A DNA stretch of 64,000 nucleotides, from NCBI GenBank assembly GCA_905331475.1, contig CAJNYU010000362.1:48674-112673 (forward strand). The letters run 5' to 3'. Position 1 is the first letter of the stretch; each line of letters opens with the position of its first letter. The notes beneath the pieces are model-generated. The model did not search any database. It was not told the DNA's origin and worked only from the letters and a program-made list of their open reading frames with translations. Below are positions 1-11,644 of this stretch, piece after piece. The DNA is from Rotaria socialis. Lineage: Eukaryota; Rotifera; Eurotatoria; Philodinida; Philodinidae. Made by a program: the position numbers and the translations under genes.

Positions 1-66
1 TAAATATCCTATCAAAAACGATTTTTCTGTTTATTATTCTGCGCATTTTTCTTACAGTGTAGTTTC

Positions 67-888
67 ATGTCAATGGCACATATGACTGAAAGATTTATCG
101 ATGCTCATCAAGAACCTTTACAAAGACTACCATCGATCGAAGTCTACGAAATAGGACCATCAATAGTAATCGAAGAAGCTACACGAAAGCTTCAACGATC
201 AATAAATAAAATTGGTGATATGACGTTGGCTGCAAAACGGTTTATAACTTATCTGGATAACGGCTTGACCATCGATGAAGCAACAGCGATTTTTTTGTAC
301 ACTATCAAGCAAGAAAAAGTTGATCAAACTGTTTCTTTTCAACTGAACAGAGTACTTCGTAGTAGCCAACGAAACCATCTGGACTCTTGGTTATTGTATT
401 TTCAACTCTTTTTAAGTGCTCTGAAGAAATTACCATCGACGAAAGGCACGATTTGGCGCTGTGCGCCAGGCAAAATTACTCCTGGTTACAAGTCTAATTG
501 TGTCTGGTCTGGATTTAGCTCGTGTATAGGAACCTGGTCGGTGCTCGCACAACTCCTAGATCCTTCTTGTGACTATACTTTATTTCAAATTGAATGCATC
601 AATGGGAAGCGGATTAAAAATTACTCCAGTCGCCCAGAGAATGATGAAGTTATATTGTTACCTGATACACACTTACAATTTTTAGGAGATAAAAAGCTGA
701 AACATGGCTGGCATGTAGTTTATTTACAAGAAATGGATTCTCCATATCTACAATCAGCTCAGCCGGTAGAATCGCTTTTGTCTACCCATCAAACCATTCG
801 AACAAATCAAGACTTTAATTCGAATACACCTCAACCAAATGACCAAAAAGTTCAGGCCCTCCCATATAGTAAGATAATTTTTACTTGA
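67..888 (+). CDS. ADP-ribosyltransferase, bdelloid ART-like family
   Basis: A 273-residue reading frame of the R-S-E class of mono-ADP-ribosyltransferases, which move ADP-ribose from NAD to an acceptor. The elements appear in order: a helical N-terminal half with the family phrase around 'DEATAIFLYT' (residues 70-79), the NAD-binding Arg in TIWR (R131), the S-T-S-type strand WSGFSSC (148-153), and the catalytic loop ending in Glu194 before VILLP. In usual arginine-specific members the loop is E-x-E before a V/I-L-L-P strand. Here it reads E-N-D-E, so the residue two before the catalytic Glu is Asn192. There is no signal peptide. An acceptor-like TTTCTTACAG ends at 57, so a short 5' exon may lie left of the window; the Met at 67 is the first in frame. 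The C-terminal 40 residues are polar and low in complexity. The next gene downstream on the same strand is an ADP-ribosylglycohydrolase. Confidence 0.8.
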   Translation: MSMAHMTERFIDAHQEPLQRLPSIEVYEIGPSIVIEEATRKLQRSINKIGDMTLAAKRFITYLDNGLTIDEATAIFLYTIKQEKVDQTVSFQLNRVLRSSQRNHLDSWLLYFQLFLSALKKLPSTKGTIWRCAPGKITPGYKSNCVWSGFSSCIGTWSVLAQLLDPSCDYTLFQIECINGKRIKNYSSRPENDEVILLPDTHLQFLGDKKLKHGWHVVYLQEMDSPYLQSAQPVESLLSTHQTIRTNQDFNSNTPQPNDQKVQALPYSKIIFT

Positions 889-2327
889 GAGGTGTTTCCT
901 ATTGATAAGAACATGGACACTTGCGATGGAATATCATTCAGAGATGTCAAGGATGCATAACAAAACTAACGTAAAATCTATAGTCGTAAAATTTAAGCAC
1001 AGAATGATACTGGCACATATTGCACCTTCTCAGCTAATCAGAGAAAAATATTGATAGGCTAATGTTAAATATTTTACATTGGACCATCTGGTAGCACTAC
1101 TACATAGTAGCTTAGACCGATTCAAATCTTAGAGTATTTGAGTTTACAGCTTTGTAAACATTCCTTGGCCACCATCAGTGCTACAACTGCTCATGTAGTC
1201 GTCAGCCTGAAAATAATCGAAAACTTCAAATCATATAAAGCATTATGACGCCACAGACGGTTCTGCAATATTCTAAAGACTGTGTTGAAATTTGAATGGC
1301 TAGAGATACATTTGTGAATGTTCTAAATGGTATAGTTCTGGGTGTCGGTGTGGATGAACTAATATCCAGTTTGCCATCGACAATTGGTAATGATGTAGGG
1401 ACCATTGACAGTTATTTTATGATTCTTATAAATTTGAATAGCGTAAACTGTTCAAATGATAACTCTAGCAAGTAATTAGTGTCAATGTTTCTGAGCGTAT
1501 TCAAAAAGATTTATAAATGAGGTTAGAGCTCTTATATATTCGAATTTTAATTGGTAAAAGTTCAGTCAAGCTCTAGATTTCAACCTTTTAATGAATTTAG
1601 TGACAGTTGTTTTTTATTCAAGATACCTTTTTAGTTATAAAATAATTAGCTTGTGATCATTTAATAATAGCGAACTCATGCTTCTTTTATCGTTTTGAGT
1701 GCCGGATAAAGTTTCGTATTTTATGGTATACACGAATATCTTTTTTTTTTAAATATTGACAGTTGCAGAGAAACACAATAATACACTGACTCCGACTTCA
1801 AGTCAGAAAAATAAAATAAAACAAACGATATTAGAGTAACGCCCGGTACGTAAAAGTTTCTTGTCAGAACAACCTTACAAAATGGCGGTACCTTCAGAGT
1901 TTACATCTGAAAGCAAATAAATTTTCACTCAAAACATCCAATAATATTAGCACATCAATAGTAAACATATATCAGAGGTGCTCAGGTTGATATGGACGAA
2001 TAAAATATGACCAATAGATCGATAATTATTTAATTTTTTTGATTATCGTTCTCTGCTAGAAAATATAATTACATAAATCTAACGTTGAACATTGCTTTTT
2101 ATGTTGGTTTAGACACATATAATTCAACGGCTATTCATCCGGCATGCCAATTTCGAACAGGTTAGCTTACAAGTTCTACGATCGACTAAAACATACTTTG
2201 TTTATTGTTGTGTCGAAAGAAACGTTTCCCGTTTAAGAAACTCTAGCTGCTCAAAAACCACATATATTCACTTTTAGAAAAACCTTGGTTCGATCTTCAG
2301 TATCATCGGAATAGTGCCAACTCAATC
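889..2327. other. intergenic, 1.4 kb
   Basis: AT-rich sequence with no sustained coding frame. It separates the transferase from the glycohydrolase on the same strand and should hold the promoter of the latter. No clear promoter motif or repeat was seen. Confidence 0.6.
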
Positions 2328-4302
2328 ATGACTCCTGAACATCTTCGTAGCATATTAAAGAATCCTTCTACATATGTCGACAATCTTATATTAGGCCGTG
2401 TCCAAGGATCAATGATAGGTATGGCGTTGGGCGATGCACTCGGTGCACATGTGGAATTCCGACCGAGGCAATACATGATAGAAAACCCAGTGCGAGATCT
2501 TCAAGGTGGAGGAACTTGGGGTCTTGCAAAAGGGCAGGTATATCATGAAGTTTTTCGTATAGAATATTTGATTCTTAGTCGGCTTACGTTCAGTGATACG
2601 CAAAACAAATTTTTAAACCTTAGTCAAATTTGTTCAAAAAGATAATCTGAAAGAAATGATGTTCATCTTAAGCATAAGAGTTTTTCAACATGTCAACATA
2701 TAACATGCATTTTCTATAATGAGACTGCCTCATTAATTTCAAGAGTTTATAATATAAGTGAGCAACAGTCATGATGGCACGAAAATTATTTTCATGCGAT
2801 AACATCAATTTTGTTTCTCACTACTTGAAATTATCTAGATTTAATTTATGTTTGCGTAACTTCTGTTTATTGTAAAAACAGTTTTTTATGGATTTTTAAG
2901 AGGATACTACACTTTTTGAGAAATCTAGTAATATTAGAAAATTACAAACAGAGAGAGACGCAGAAAGAGAGTGAGGGACTAAGGAATATGATAATGCTAC
3001 TTTTTCCTAAGATATAATACTTTTTAGTTCACAGACGATACATCCATGGCTCTTTGTTTAGCAAATTCTTTGGTATGTCGCAAAGACTTTGTCCCGTATG
3101 ATCAACTAGTTCGATACAAATGGTGGTACAGGCATGGTTACATGTCCTCAACTGGACGATGTTTTGATATTGGTGCGGCCACCAGTCAGTCATTACATGA
3201 ATTCGAGTATCGCCAACAGATAGTTGCTCGCAGTGATAAAATTCCAATTGATCAATTAGATTTTCTTTCAGATACTCAGATTCTCTCAAAATTTGATGTG
3301 TATTGCAGTAAAGATGGTGTTGCCGGTAATGGAGCACTCATGCGACTCGCACCTGTACCGCTCTTCTTCTACAAATACCCTGTTCAGGCAGTGGAGTTTT
3401 CTGGCGTCAGTGGCAAGATTACTCATGGTGACCAAAAAGCCTATGATGCTTGCCGCTACTATGGTGCCTTGATTGTGGCTGCTTTAAATGGAGAAACGAA
3501 AAAGCAATTGCTACATGAAGACTTTTATCTAAGACATGAAGAGTGGTTCAACAATAAAGCACTTCATCCAGAAGTTATGCGAATCGCTAAAGGATCTTAT
3601 AAGATAAAAGGTGGTTACAATGGCGGCATTCGGGGCAAAGGATACATTATTAATGCTCTCGAAGCTGCTCTATGGGCGTTTTGGTCAGATGAAAACTCCT
3701 TCAAAAAAGGTGCTCTCAATGCAGTCAATCTTGGAGATGACACAGATACGACTGCTGCTATTTATGGTCAACTGGCTGGTGCCTACTACACTTGTGAAAA
3801 CCTACCCGCGGAATGGATCAAACATGTCTATGCTCATGATTTTATTACGTGTTTAAGCGAATGGATTGTTTTTGAAGGACAACAGTGGAAACCAAAATCT
3901 ATTTCTCAGAACATTCAACCATACCAGCCTAACTCTTACACTAATCACTTGGCTAGCTGTCCACAGGAAAATACATTGAATCCAGTGCGAAATGCTAACG
4001 AAGAAGATCCACAAACATCTCCTTTTGCGTCTGATCAGGCATTTTCTCGCAGATCACAATTGCCGCTACAATCCGAATATTACCCCAAAGAACATAACAT
4101 GTATGGAACAGGTCTAGCAACTCAGACCGGTATCAATTCGAAGCCAACTGCCGCAGCGGTAAACAGTGATTATAATGATACGCAAAGATCTGGTTTCTCC
4201 TCTAAACAAGGATCAGAATATAATGCTAGTGCACTAAATGGTGAAAAAAGAAATGGTTCCCATCGTGGATTTCGCCATATACTGCGGAAACTACGGAAAT
4301 AA
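2328..4302 (+). CDS. ADP-ribosylglycohydrolase (DraG/ARH family)
   Basis: Two exons, 2328..2537 and 3028..4302, give 494 residues. The 490-bp intron has a GTATAT donor after GGGCAG and a TTTTTAG acceptor at 3021-3027. That acceptor, and not the later ACAG, keeps the frame and rebuilds the signature FTDDTSM at 71-77. The enzyme removes ADP-ribose from proteins or small molecules. Family marks are GSMIGMALGDALGA near the N-terminus, the first metal motif TDDT, NGALMR..P, the helix SGKITHGDQ, and the second metal motif GDDTDTTAA (D307, D308, D310), all intact for the two Mg ions. The fold ends near residue 355. About 135 further residues are Ser/Asn/Gln-rich and end in a basic tail (RHILRKLRK), unusual for the family and perhaps a targeting or binding tail. 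The neighbouring transferase suggests opposed activities, but that link is inference. Confidence 0.85.
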
Positions 4303-5202
4303 TCCAAATAAATACTAGCTAGTTTCCCGCAGTACAATGGTTTCTTTTTTTATACGTTTAGTTTCGAATATTATGACACACCCTTGTCTATTCGAAATAA
4401 ATATCATGAATTGAAATAAATAGGTACAGTGTATTTGAATATAAGCGATAATGCTAAAGAGCTTTTCACAAAATTCCACCCTGATCACTGTATTTACCTA
4501 ACAAATTCTTATTTTTAATATGATCGAATCTCTAAAAGTGACTTTCTCAGAATGGTCTCTCATGTACTTCGAAATAATTATGATACGTCCACACAACCTC
4601 TCCTAATTTCTGATCACTAATTCACACTAGAGTTCCTTTATAGAAATTCGAAGAAGACATTTTCACATCTGTTTCAATCTTTGTCAATCGCACCCTTGAT
4701 GTATACTGAAATCAGTGGGCTGAGAGCACATGCAGTGAAAATCGAGGGGGGNTATGTGACGGCATAATGTCACCTGTATTATGTGCTGATACTAATTATG
4801 CTTCTACATATATTTTCTCAATATAATTTCTTGATTTTTATTGCCTAGCTACTACCCGCGTCTTTTACGACTGGTGTATCTTTCTTTTTTCTTCATCAGC
4901 TTGTTACTTTTCTTCTCTGTTAGTTGGTTCTATTATAATCAACTCTTTTTTTCTTCTTTTTTTTCTTCTACGTGACCCTAAAACTTCTTCTTCTGGAAGT
5001 CTTGTCAAATCGTACAACTTATCCTTGTTGTATCTACTGCTTCATTGATTAATTCTAATCTATTAAATAAATTAGTGAATTCTCATTCAAGTTTCATTTT
5101 CTTATTTACTTCATCTTGTCATTTGCCGTCATTATCGTTGTGGCATTTGTCAATACTAAAACAGTCGCGTAATCGTTAAAATAACGACGTGACACCCCCC
5201 CC
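4303..5202. other. intergenic with T-rich tracts and one ambiguous base
   Basis: No coding frame is seen. The sequence holds an N at 4752 inside a G-run, T/C-rich tracts near 4885-4975, and the candidate element at 4745-5205 listed separately. Confidence 0.6.
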
Positions 5203-5205
5203 CTC
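4745..5205. repeat. candidate solo LTR or TIR element
   Basis: The segment is bounded by GAGGGGGGNTATGTGACG on the left and CGTGACACCCCCCCCCTC on the right, which are approximate inverted complements. Read as an LTR, the unit would be TGTGACGG...GTGACA (4755-5194, 440 bp), starting TG and ending CA after a purine-rich run. I could not find a target-site duplication, and the ambiguous base lies in the left end. The 218-bp dispersed repeat starts at its right edge. Confidence 0.35.
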
Positions 5206-5420
5206 AGGGATGGTCTGGCCAATAGTAGCAATTTTTTCGATAACTAAGCCATTTCTTGACGGATCCTTCTCATCTTTGAGCTCGACTGAAATATTGATGA
5301 GATCATTCTGTGTACAAAATTTCAAGACAATTGGATGAGGCTTTCAAGAGTTATCGTGTTAACGGCCGGACACACTGACCGAATCTAGAGTGTACTCACT
5401 TTTTGAGTACACAAAAAAGA
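5203..5420 (+). repeat. 218-bp dispersed repeat, copy 1
   Basis: It aligns over its whole length with 53554-53770, with about 23 mismatches by manual alignment, close to nine in ten identical. The last 45-50 bases, starting at ACTGACCGAATC, are nearly identical in both copies. They contain a hairpin TGTACTC-ACTTTTT-GAGTACA. No protein frame spans it. Confidence 0.85.
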
Positions 5421-6113
5421 CATTCTATGATGCCTTTGTAGGTAAAGGATACTTCTAGTTCTCTCGATGCCATCCATAAGTTTCTCAAGATTATCATAAT
5501 AACGATGGTTAATTGTACAAAAAATACTTACTCATAATACCCAAGAATAAATAGAATATAAGAGGCAAAGAATTACGTATTGTTATTGAAATCTGTCGCT
5601 ACGTAGTTTATAAGAAGATCTATCTTTAATGAAATACTACTAACATTTTCAATTTTCTGCATTGTGATTTTATAAGCGAGTCCTTTTTGGTTTCATGATT
5701 TGAATCTTCATATTTTTATATTACAATATTTTCATCAGATATATACATGTATATATGCCGAACTATTTTTAATGAAAACGTTGAATTCCGTTATAAATGA
5801 TTATCACGAATGCAGTAACGTCAACTATTTTTTTTTAAATATTCCGCAACTTCAATAACTTTGGATAACATTGCTCTATGGATAGTTTTCTAATTTTTCT
5901 AATCAAAATATAATCCATTTGAGAATAGCATATTCTATAAGAACACATAATATTTCTTGATTTGAATATTTAAAAGACTAAAGATATACACTAATGGGTT
6001 ATATATTTTTTTTCGAACATTTTTCAATAAGATCAATAACTATCAACTATCTAAGCACATCCATTAAAAGTACAATACAGATAAACGACTAGCGTTTTTT
6101 TTTTCTTCTTCAT
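5421..6113. other. intergenic, 0.7 kb
   Basis: AT-rich sequence, probably including the 3' untranslated region of the minus-strand gene that ends at 6114. Nothing else is recognisable. Confidence 0.5.
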
Positions 6114-6812
6114 TCAAGTGTAAGTGCGCGAGCGCGGTTTTGTAACATTTGAATCGTTATGCGATGATGTTAAAGAAATCTCAGTCAGCTCAGCAATCGA
6201 ATGTTGTTCATCTTCGGATGTTTTTTTCGGTAGAACACGATTATTTCGTATTGATGACGTATGTGCTAACGATGGTAAATTGTTTCCTTCGTTAATTTTC
6301 GATATTTCATTTGAACTTGACCGGTGCTTCTGTTTTTGATCAATATAATCAGCTAATGTTTTACGAAATAAAGCAATAATACTTTCAGGTGTTTGATGTT
6401 TTGTTAGTGAACGTACTTGTCGACGAAATTGATTAACGACAAATGTACAATCTTCTGGTTGGACATTACGAATAAGTTCGCCTAATTCCATTTTTAGTAT
6501 ATCCGGTAAATGATACGGTTCAGTTTGTATTTGTAAAACATTATTTTGTGGACTTAACCATGAATAATCAACTGATGATCGTCGCGCCGATGACGACGAT
6601 GCATATGTTGATGCAAGATAGCCACCTGAAAGTTCCAATACTTCGGAATTTCGTTTGGTTTTTGATGCTAAGGAAATTGAGCAATTTCGGCATTCGGTTT
6701 CGAGTTCATCGAGTAATGTTTCAGCAGTCGAGTTTTCATCCATACAAGCGTAGTTAGCTGCTGGTGTTTCAACTAAACATGAATGACGTCGAAATAAATT
6801 AGTGAATGCCAT
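6114..6812 (-). CDS. RD3 family protein (retinal degeneration 3-like)
   Basis: A single-exon frame of 232 residues. The core at about residues 80-165 matches the RD3 family: VDYSWL, then a stretch leading to LKMELGELIRNVQPEDC, then FVVNQFRRQV and LFRKTLADYI. In vertebrates RD3 binds and restrains membrane guanylate cyclases and helps move them out of the endoplasmic reticulum. A role in a rotifer is inference from family only. The N-terminus (MAFTNLFRRHSC) has the short hydrophobic/basic start typical of the family. The flanks, residues 20-80 and 165-232, are Ser/Thr-rich and probably disordered. No intron is needed. It stands alone between long intergenic stretches. The family match rests on the YSWL and FRR/LFR blocks, which I consider specific. 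Confidence 0.75.
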   Translation of the reverse strand: MAFTNLFRRHSCLVETPAANYACMDENSTAETLLDELETECRNCSISLASKTKRNSEVLELSGGYLASTYASSSSARRSSVDYSWLSPQNNVLQIQTEPYHLPDILKMELGELIRNVQPEDCTFVVNQFRRQVRSLTKHQTPESIIALFRKTLADYIDQKQKHRSSSNEISKINEGNNLPSLAHTSSIRNNRVLPKKTSEDEQHSIAELTEISLTSSHNDSNVTKPRSRTYT

Positions 6813-8878
6813 GATATTGGATCGATGTCAAACGAATTAATAATTAAAATGTTAGTTGCTACCGTTGATTTTATGTGTTGAAAATAAGCTTCTGTGTTAA
6901 AAGAAGAATCTCTATACTTCTCTTTGTGTCTTCCATGTTGATGGTTGAGCTTGTGACGAAGTAGAAAGCAAAAAAGATTGAAGAGTAATGCGAACAGACA
7001 CAAGTAAAGCTTCTTTACGCAGCTATTTTTTTTACATTTCTTTTGCATTCAAAGACAAGATCCTACGGAAAAAAAATGTCAAGATAATTCCACTGACGAT
7101 GACTGAGCGTAGTTGGCGGCATTAAAAAAAGAGAAGAAAAAATGTTCCTTTTTTCAATGGCGAAGTTCAACCATTTCCGTTATCACGTTAAAGATAATAA
7201 TCAGCAATTTCTTTTTGCTTCTTTGCTTTTGCATTAGTATATCTAAAGAAATAAGCTCCTACTCCATTTCAACTATATCGATACTATCAGCGTCATTTGT
7301 TCAATACAAAAACCAAAAAGCTAATCAATAAAAATAACTTGGATACGCTGTAAAACTAATGTATCTGTCAGTTACTTACTTTCCGGCCGACTTACAACGC
7401 AGTATAATTATTAACTTTTCATCGAACAATATGCTGAATACTCATATTCATCATGCCGTAGGCTTTTTATGTGCTATTTTTAATTTCACCTAAGCAAAAA
7501 GTACTGATATTTATATCCATCTACTTAATATTACTATTTTTATCTTCAAATTGAACTTCGTTGTTTTTGCTGTAAAAGGATTTATACTGTGAACAATTTT
7601 CTTTGCTAATAAGGAGTAACACAAGAAGATACTTTTAGATTTTCAATTACAAAGTCTAAATATCATGCATTGACAATAATTGAGTGTCATATTCAGTTCG
7701 TAACTTTGACATAAGCTGAAAATAAAAATTTTGATTTTAATTATAATATCTCCATAGAAACTCTCACACATGAGAATGCTATATTAAATTGAAATGCGAT
7801 AATAGAAAATATTCATAAAAGCTTTTAGCAGAAACCTATTGAATTCGATATGAAGTTATATTCTGATATAAATAAACATGCAAAGATGGAGCCGGTAGGC
7901 ATACTATATATAACTTTCTATTTTTTTCTTCGTAATTCGAGATTCGCCATATGTTCTTCAGATGGTCCATTGTAAGCAGCCACATTCCCTAATTGCCCAC
8001 AAAAGCTAAACGAATGAGTAGGAAAATTGAATTTAGTATTATATGCTGCTCATTGTGAATAATTCTGTTATACTGTTGATCAGAATAAAAGACTATAAAT
8101 ACAAAATTTATATGATCAACAATTCAATGAATTGAAACAAACAGATTTTAAATAATAATCATTTCTGTGGATTCAGATGTATCCGAATAGAAATATTCAT
8201 CTGTTTATGTTGGTATAAACTGGAGAGCTAATATAATTTTTGAATCTTAAATATGATCCTAACGTAGGAGGAAGTGTTCAAAGTATCTCATTCGGATTAA
8301 AAACCAGGTGAGAATAAATGTTAAAATGAGACTATCAGTCAAATGTAACGATTTATAATTTGAATTAAAATATTTAACAAAAAAAACATCAATCCTTTCA
8401 CTAGATTATCGATAGTCTTTGTGAAGTAATTTCTTATTCTTCATAAAAATTCGCAATCATCTCACTGTCTGTTTTTTCTTGTTCTTTTGAAAACATTAAT
8501 CTCTATTGTTCTATTTAAATAGAAGTAAAGTGTCCTGTCTAAATATGTATATACTATACTTAAACTAAGAGCCATATGTAGGTGTTAACAGGAAATTGAT
8601 CTGATCAACTGATGATAGTGAACCAAATACAATGATTGTCTTTTTTCGTTGATCGATGTGTCAATATATTGATTGAGAATGGATCAACACGAGAATAAGA
8701 AAAAGAAAATTTTCTCTTTCCATAATTGATAATTGATTAGCCAGCTTTCCTACAGGTAAATATTGACATACCCTTATTTTGTTCGAATGAACATTCAAAT
8801 ACAGGTGTGAAATAATTTATTTCTCAGGAAAAAATACAACCTCATATTATGTTTTTTCTAAAAATTCTGCTTCATCAG

Positions 8879-8900
8879 TGATGATGATGATGATGATGAT
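8879..8900. repeat. TGA microsatellite
   Basis: About seven uninterrupted TGA units in intergenic DNA. Confidence 0.9.
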
Positions 8901-9570
8901 TATCAAAAGTGGATGGAGTAGTACTTCATCATCAGTTAGTTAAACAAACCGACAACAAACTTATCCTTTGATCATGGCCGACAGAAGCACAACGATATAG
9001 TCAATCGGATTAAAAAATATTTGCGAACGCAAGCAACAAAAGAACATTCCATTCTAATGTATTCTTCTTATGATATTTGACCATGATATGTATATAAAGA
9101 GAGATGTTATCTTTCAATATTACAGAGATCAACTGTCATAGATCAAAAATGGAAAGGTGTGAGTTACTCAGCATGAATATCTTGATTATTTCTGTTAATT
9201 TACATCTTCAAGGGATATCATTGATTTCTTGTTCTTGTAGCCGGATAAAATATGTGTGATTTTTCTTCAATCAATGAACATCTCAGCGTTATTCGACATG
9301 GAAATAAACGATAATTTCCATCAAGAGAACGACAATATTTTAAGTAAAGAAGTTTCCGTAATAATATTTTTTTCTCCTCTTCCCTTTGATTGACAAGAAA
9401 AAAAGAAATTTGATACTCAACGGGGATTGCAATATGACGTAAGCATAACCAAAAGATAAACTTCTATTAATCGTTACATTCAGTAATCGATGTTTGAAGC
9501 CCTATCGATAGTTACTCTGTCTCATTCCAAGAATAACAAAACAAAACACTATGTATGCTTTCTTTTTTCT

Positions 9571-9596
<26 letters not shown>
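9571..9596. repeat. TC microsatellite
   Basis: Thirteen TC units followed by a short CA-rich tail, just downstream of the SIX gene. Confidence 0.95.
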
Positions 9597-9603
<7 letters not shown>

Positions 9604-9852
9604 TACATACACATCGATTAGATCCGATTTCGAGTCATCATCACGCAATTCGTCCTTTAACACGAAAGGCACATCTCATATTTCAAGTTTGTATATACAC
9701 AAAGCACTTAGAAATTAAATATTTACATATCGTGCTAAACAAAAGAAAAAACGATTAGTCATTTTCATATTATGTTTTTTCTATCTGATCCCATTGAAAA
9801 TACAAAGACAAAAAAAAAGAGAAAAAAGAAAAAAGAAAGAAGAAAATGTATT

Positions 9853-10840
9853 TTAAAGTGAATGATAATCTTTAAACATTCCTCCAGAATCAATAATATC
9901 TGTTGTTGTTGGTTTCATATGATGATGGTGATAATGATACTGTTGATTGTTGTAATCAACTTGAAAACCTTTCGTCGTTGGTTCACTGCCTGTTGATCCA
10001 AGATCATCTAATGAATTATCATCATTATGTGAAGGGCTCATATCGATTGTTTTTCTACAAAAACCGAAGGAAATTTTTATTAATTTTAAATTCACTCATA
10101 ATAACAACCAACCTATCATTTGTTTCCGATGCTCGGTCTCGTTGTCGTCGATTTTTAAACCAATTTGATACTTGTGTTGTTGTTAGAGTAGTTGCTTCAG
10201 CTAATTCACGTTTTTCTCTTGGAGATGGATATGGATTATGTAAATACCAGTCGCGTAAAATATTACGTGACTTTTCTTTAAAACAATAACTTGTTTCTTC
10301 ACCATCCCATATTGTTCGTGGCAAAGGAAATTTTCGTCGAACACGATATTTTCCAACAGCACCGAGCGGTCTACCACGTAGTTTTTCAGCTTCATTGTAA
10401 TGCGCTTGTAACCATAATTGTTGCAACTGCGGATGACTACATGGTGCGAATTGATAGCGTTCAAGTATATTGTAGAGTTCACGATAGTTTCCACGACGAA
10501 ATGCAACAACTGCCTTAGCTTTTACAACGCTTTCATGATTATGAAAATGTTCGTATGTTGGTAATGTCCATAAAAAATCACCTGCAGAAGAAGAAAAAAA
10601 GAAGTAGAGTTGTTGTTGTTGTTGTTTTTCTTCTTCTTATTTAAGATATTTGTTAAATATTTATATTGTAAAAGTCTTACCGAGCCGTTGGATATCATTA
10701 CTTTGCTGAAGTACTTCGCATACACAGGCAACTTGTTCGGATGTAAAAATGCTACCTATTATATTGCTTGTTGATGGTGTATTGATGTTAGTGAAACCAC
10801 CACCAATCGTTGTTATTGGTATCGGATTGCTTTCAAGCAT
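9853..10840 (-). CDS. SIX1/2-like: SIX1/2 (sine oculis) homeobox transcription factor
   Basis: Three exons, complement of 10681..10840, 10113..10581 and 9853..10054, give 276 residues with consistent splice phases. The SIX domain spans about residues 30-140 ([52 protein letters not shown]). It is followed by the SIX-type homeodomain, about 144-203 ([41 protein letters not shown] at 194-203). [20 protein letters not shown] is characteristic of the SIX1/2 subgroup rather than SIX3/6 or SIX4/5. The protein acts in the nucleus as a DNA-binding factor, in animals usually with EYA coactivators, in sensory organ and muscle development. The tail is His-rich (HYHHHH) and acidic/Ser-rich. The first intron is 99 bp and the second 58 bp. 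The Met at 10840 precedes a short Asn/Thr/Pro-rich leader. Confidence 0.95.
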
Positions 10841-10966
10841 TAGAAAAGAACTAGAGAGAAAAAAAGAAGATTTTGTTTCTTTTTGTTAATAGTAACAGAC
10901 ATCAATCGATCGATTGATTGAAGAGGCGATGCATGATAAAGAGAAAGAACAAATGATTAACTCTTT

Positions 10967-10972
<6 letters not shown>

Positions 10973-10997
<25 letters not shown>
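10973..10997. repeat. TC microsatellite upstream of SIX
   Basis: About twelve TC units some 130 bp upstream of the SIX start codon. On the gene strand it reads GA, so it could act as a GAGA-type promoter tract, which is inference. Confidence 0.9.
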
Positions 10998-11600
10998 TCC
11001 CTTCTCTCTCACTTACTCACTCTATCTTAACTTGCTCGCTGGTTTACGATTTCAAATCAAACGCAGACAAAAAAAGCAATTTTCAATAAAACGAACTTGA
11101 AATAGTATAGACTAATCCTTGACTAGGGTGGGTATAATCGTATCCAATAGAAGGCAGATCAAGTTTTAATCGTATTACAACAAAAACACACATACTCAAC
11201 TGTTTTCTTCTGTTGTCTCGGTTCGATAATATATTTTTTGTTTGACACGTCAAAGTTTTTTCTTTCCCTAACGAGAAAATTATGAAGAATAAATGTTGAA
11301 CGATAGGCGACAGAAATCTATGAGTGACAAATGTGAACCAATCCGTATTGAGAGAGCGTAAAAAAAGAAGAAAAAGAAATTTTTTCTTTCTTTTTTTTTG
11401 TATGTTGATAATCATTGTACTCTGTATTTTTCTGATCGACATAAGAAGTAAAAGAACAAGTGGATGCATCTACTCTACGATTATATGTGCTACTATTTCT
11501 ATATATTTCTTCTTTTCTCCCTAGTGATTTCCTTGATATCTATGTGCACAGGCTATGTACGAAGATAATTGACAGTAAACAGCTGCGTTCTATGTGTATA

Positions 11601-11644
11601 CACACACACACACATATATACATATATACGTATACATAAATATA
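11601..11644. repeat. CA then TA microsatellite
   Basis: Seven CA units run into a degenerate TA-rich tract. Confidence 0.85.

Larger units (their letters stand above)
6813..9852. other. intergenic, 3 kb
   Basis: AT-rich sequence upstream of the RD3 gene and downstream of the SIX gene, with both genes on the minus strand. Only short frames occur, without domain-like composition. A TGA and a TC microsatellite are listed separately. Confidence 0.6.

Noticed and set aside
6773..7048. A 91-residue minus-strand frame at the RD3 start
   Set aside because: Overlaps the RD3 start in another frame, is low-complexity (K, F, L) and has no domain signal.
10973..11644. Satellite or centromere-like DNA
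   Set aside because: These are ordinary short dinucleotide tracts, not a long higher-order array.
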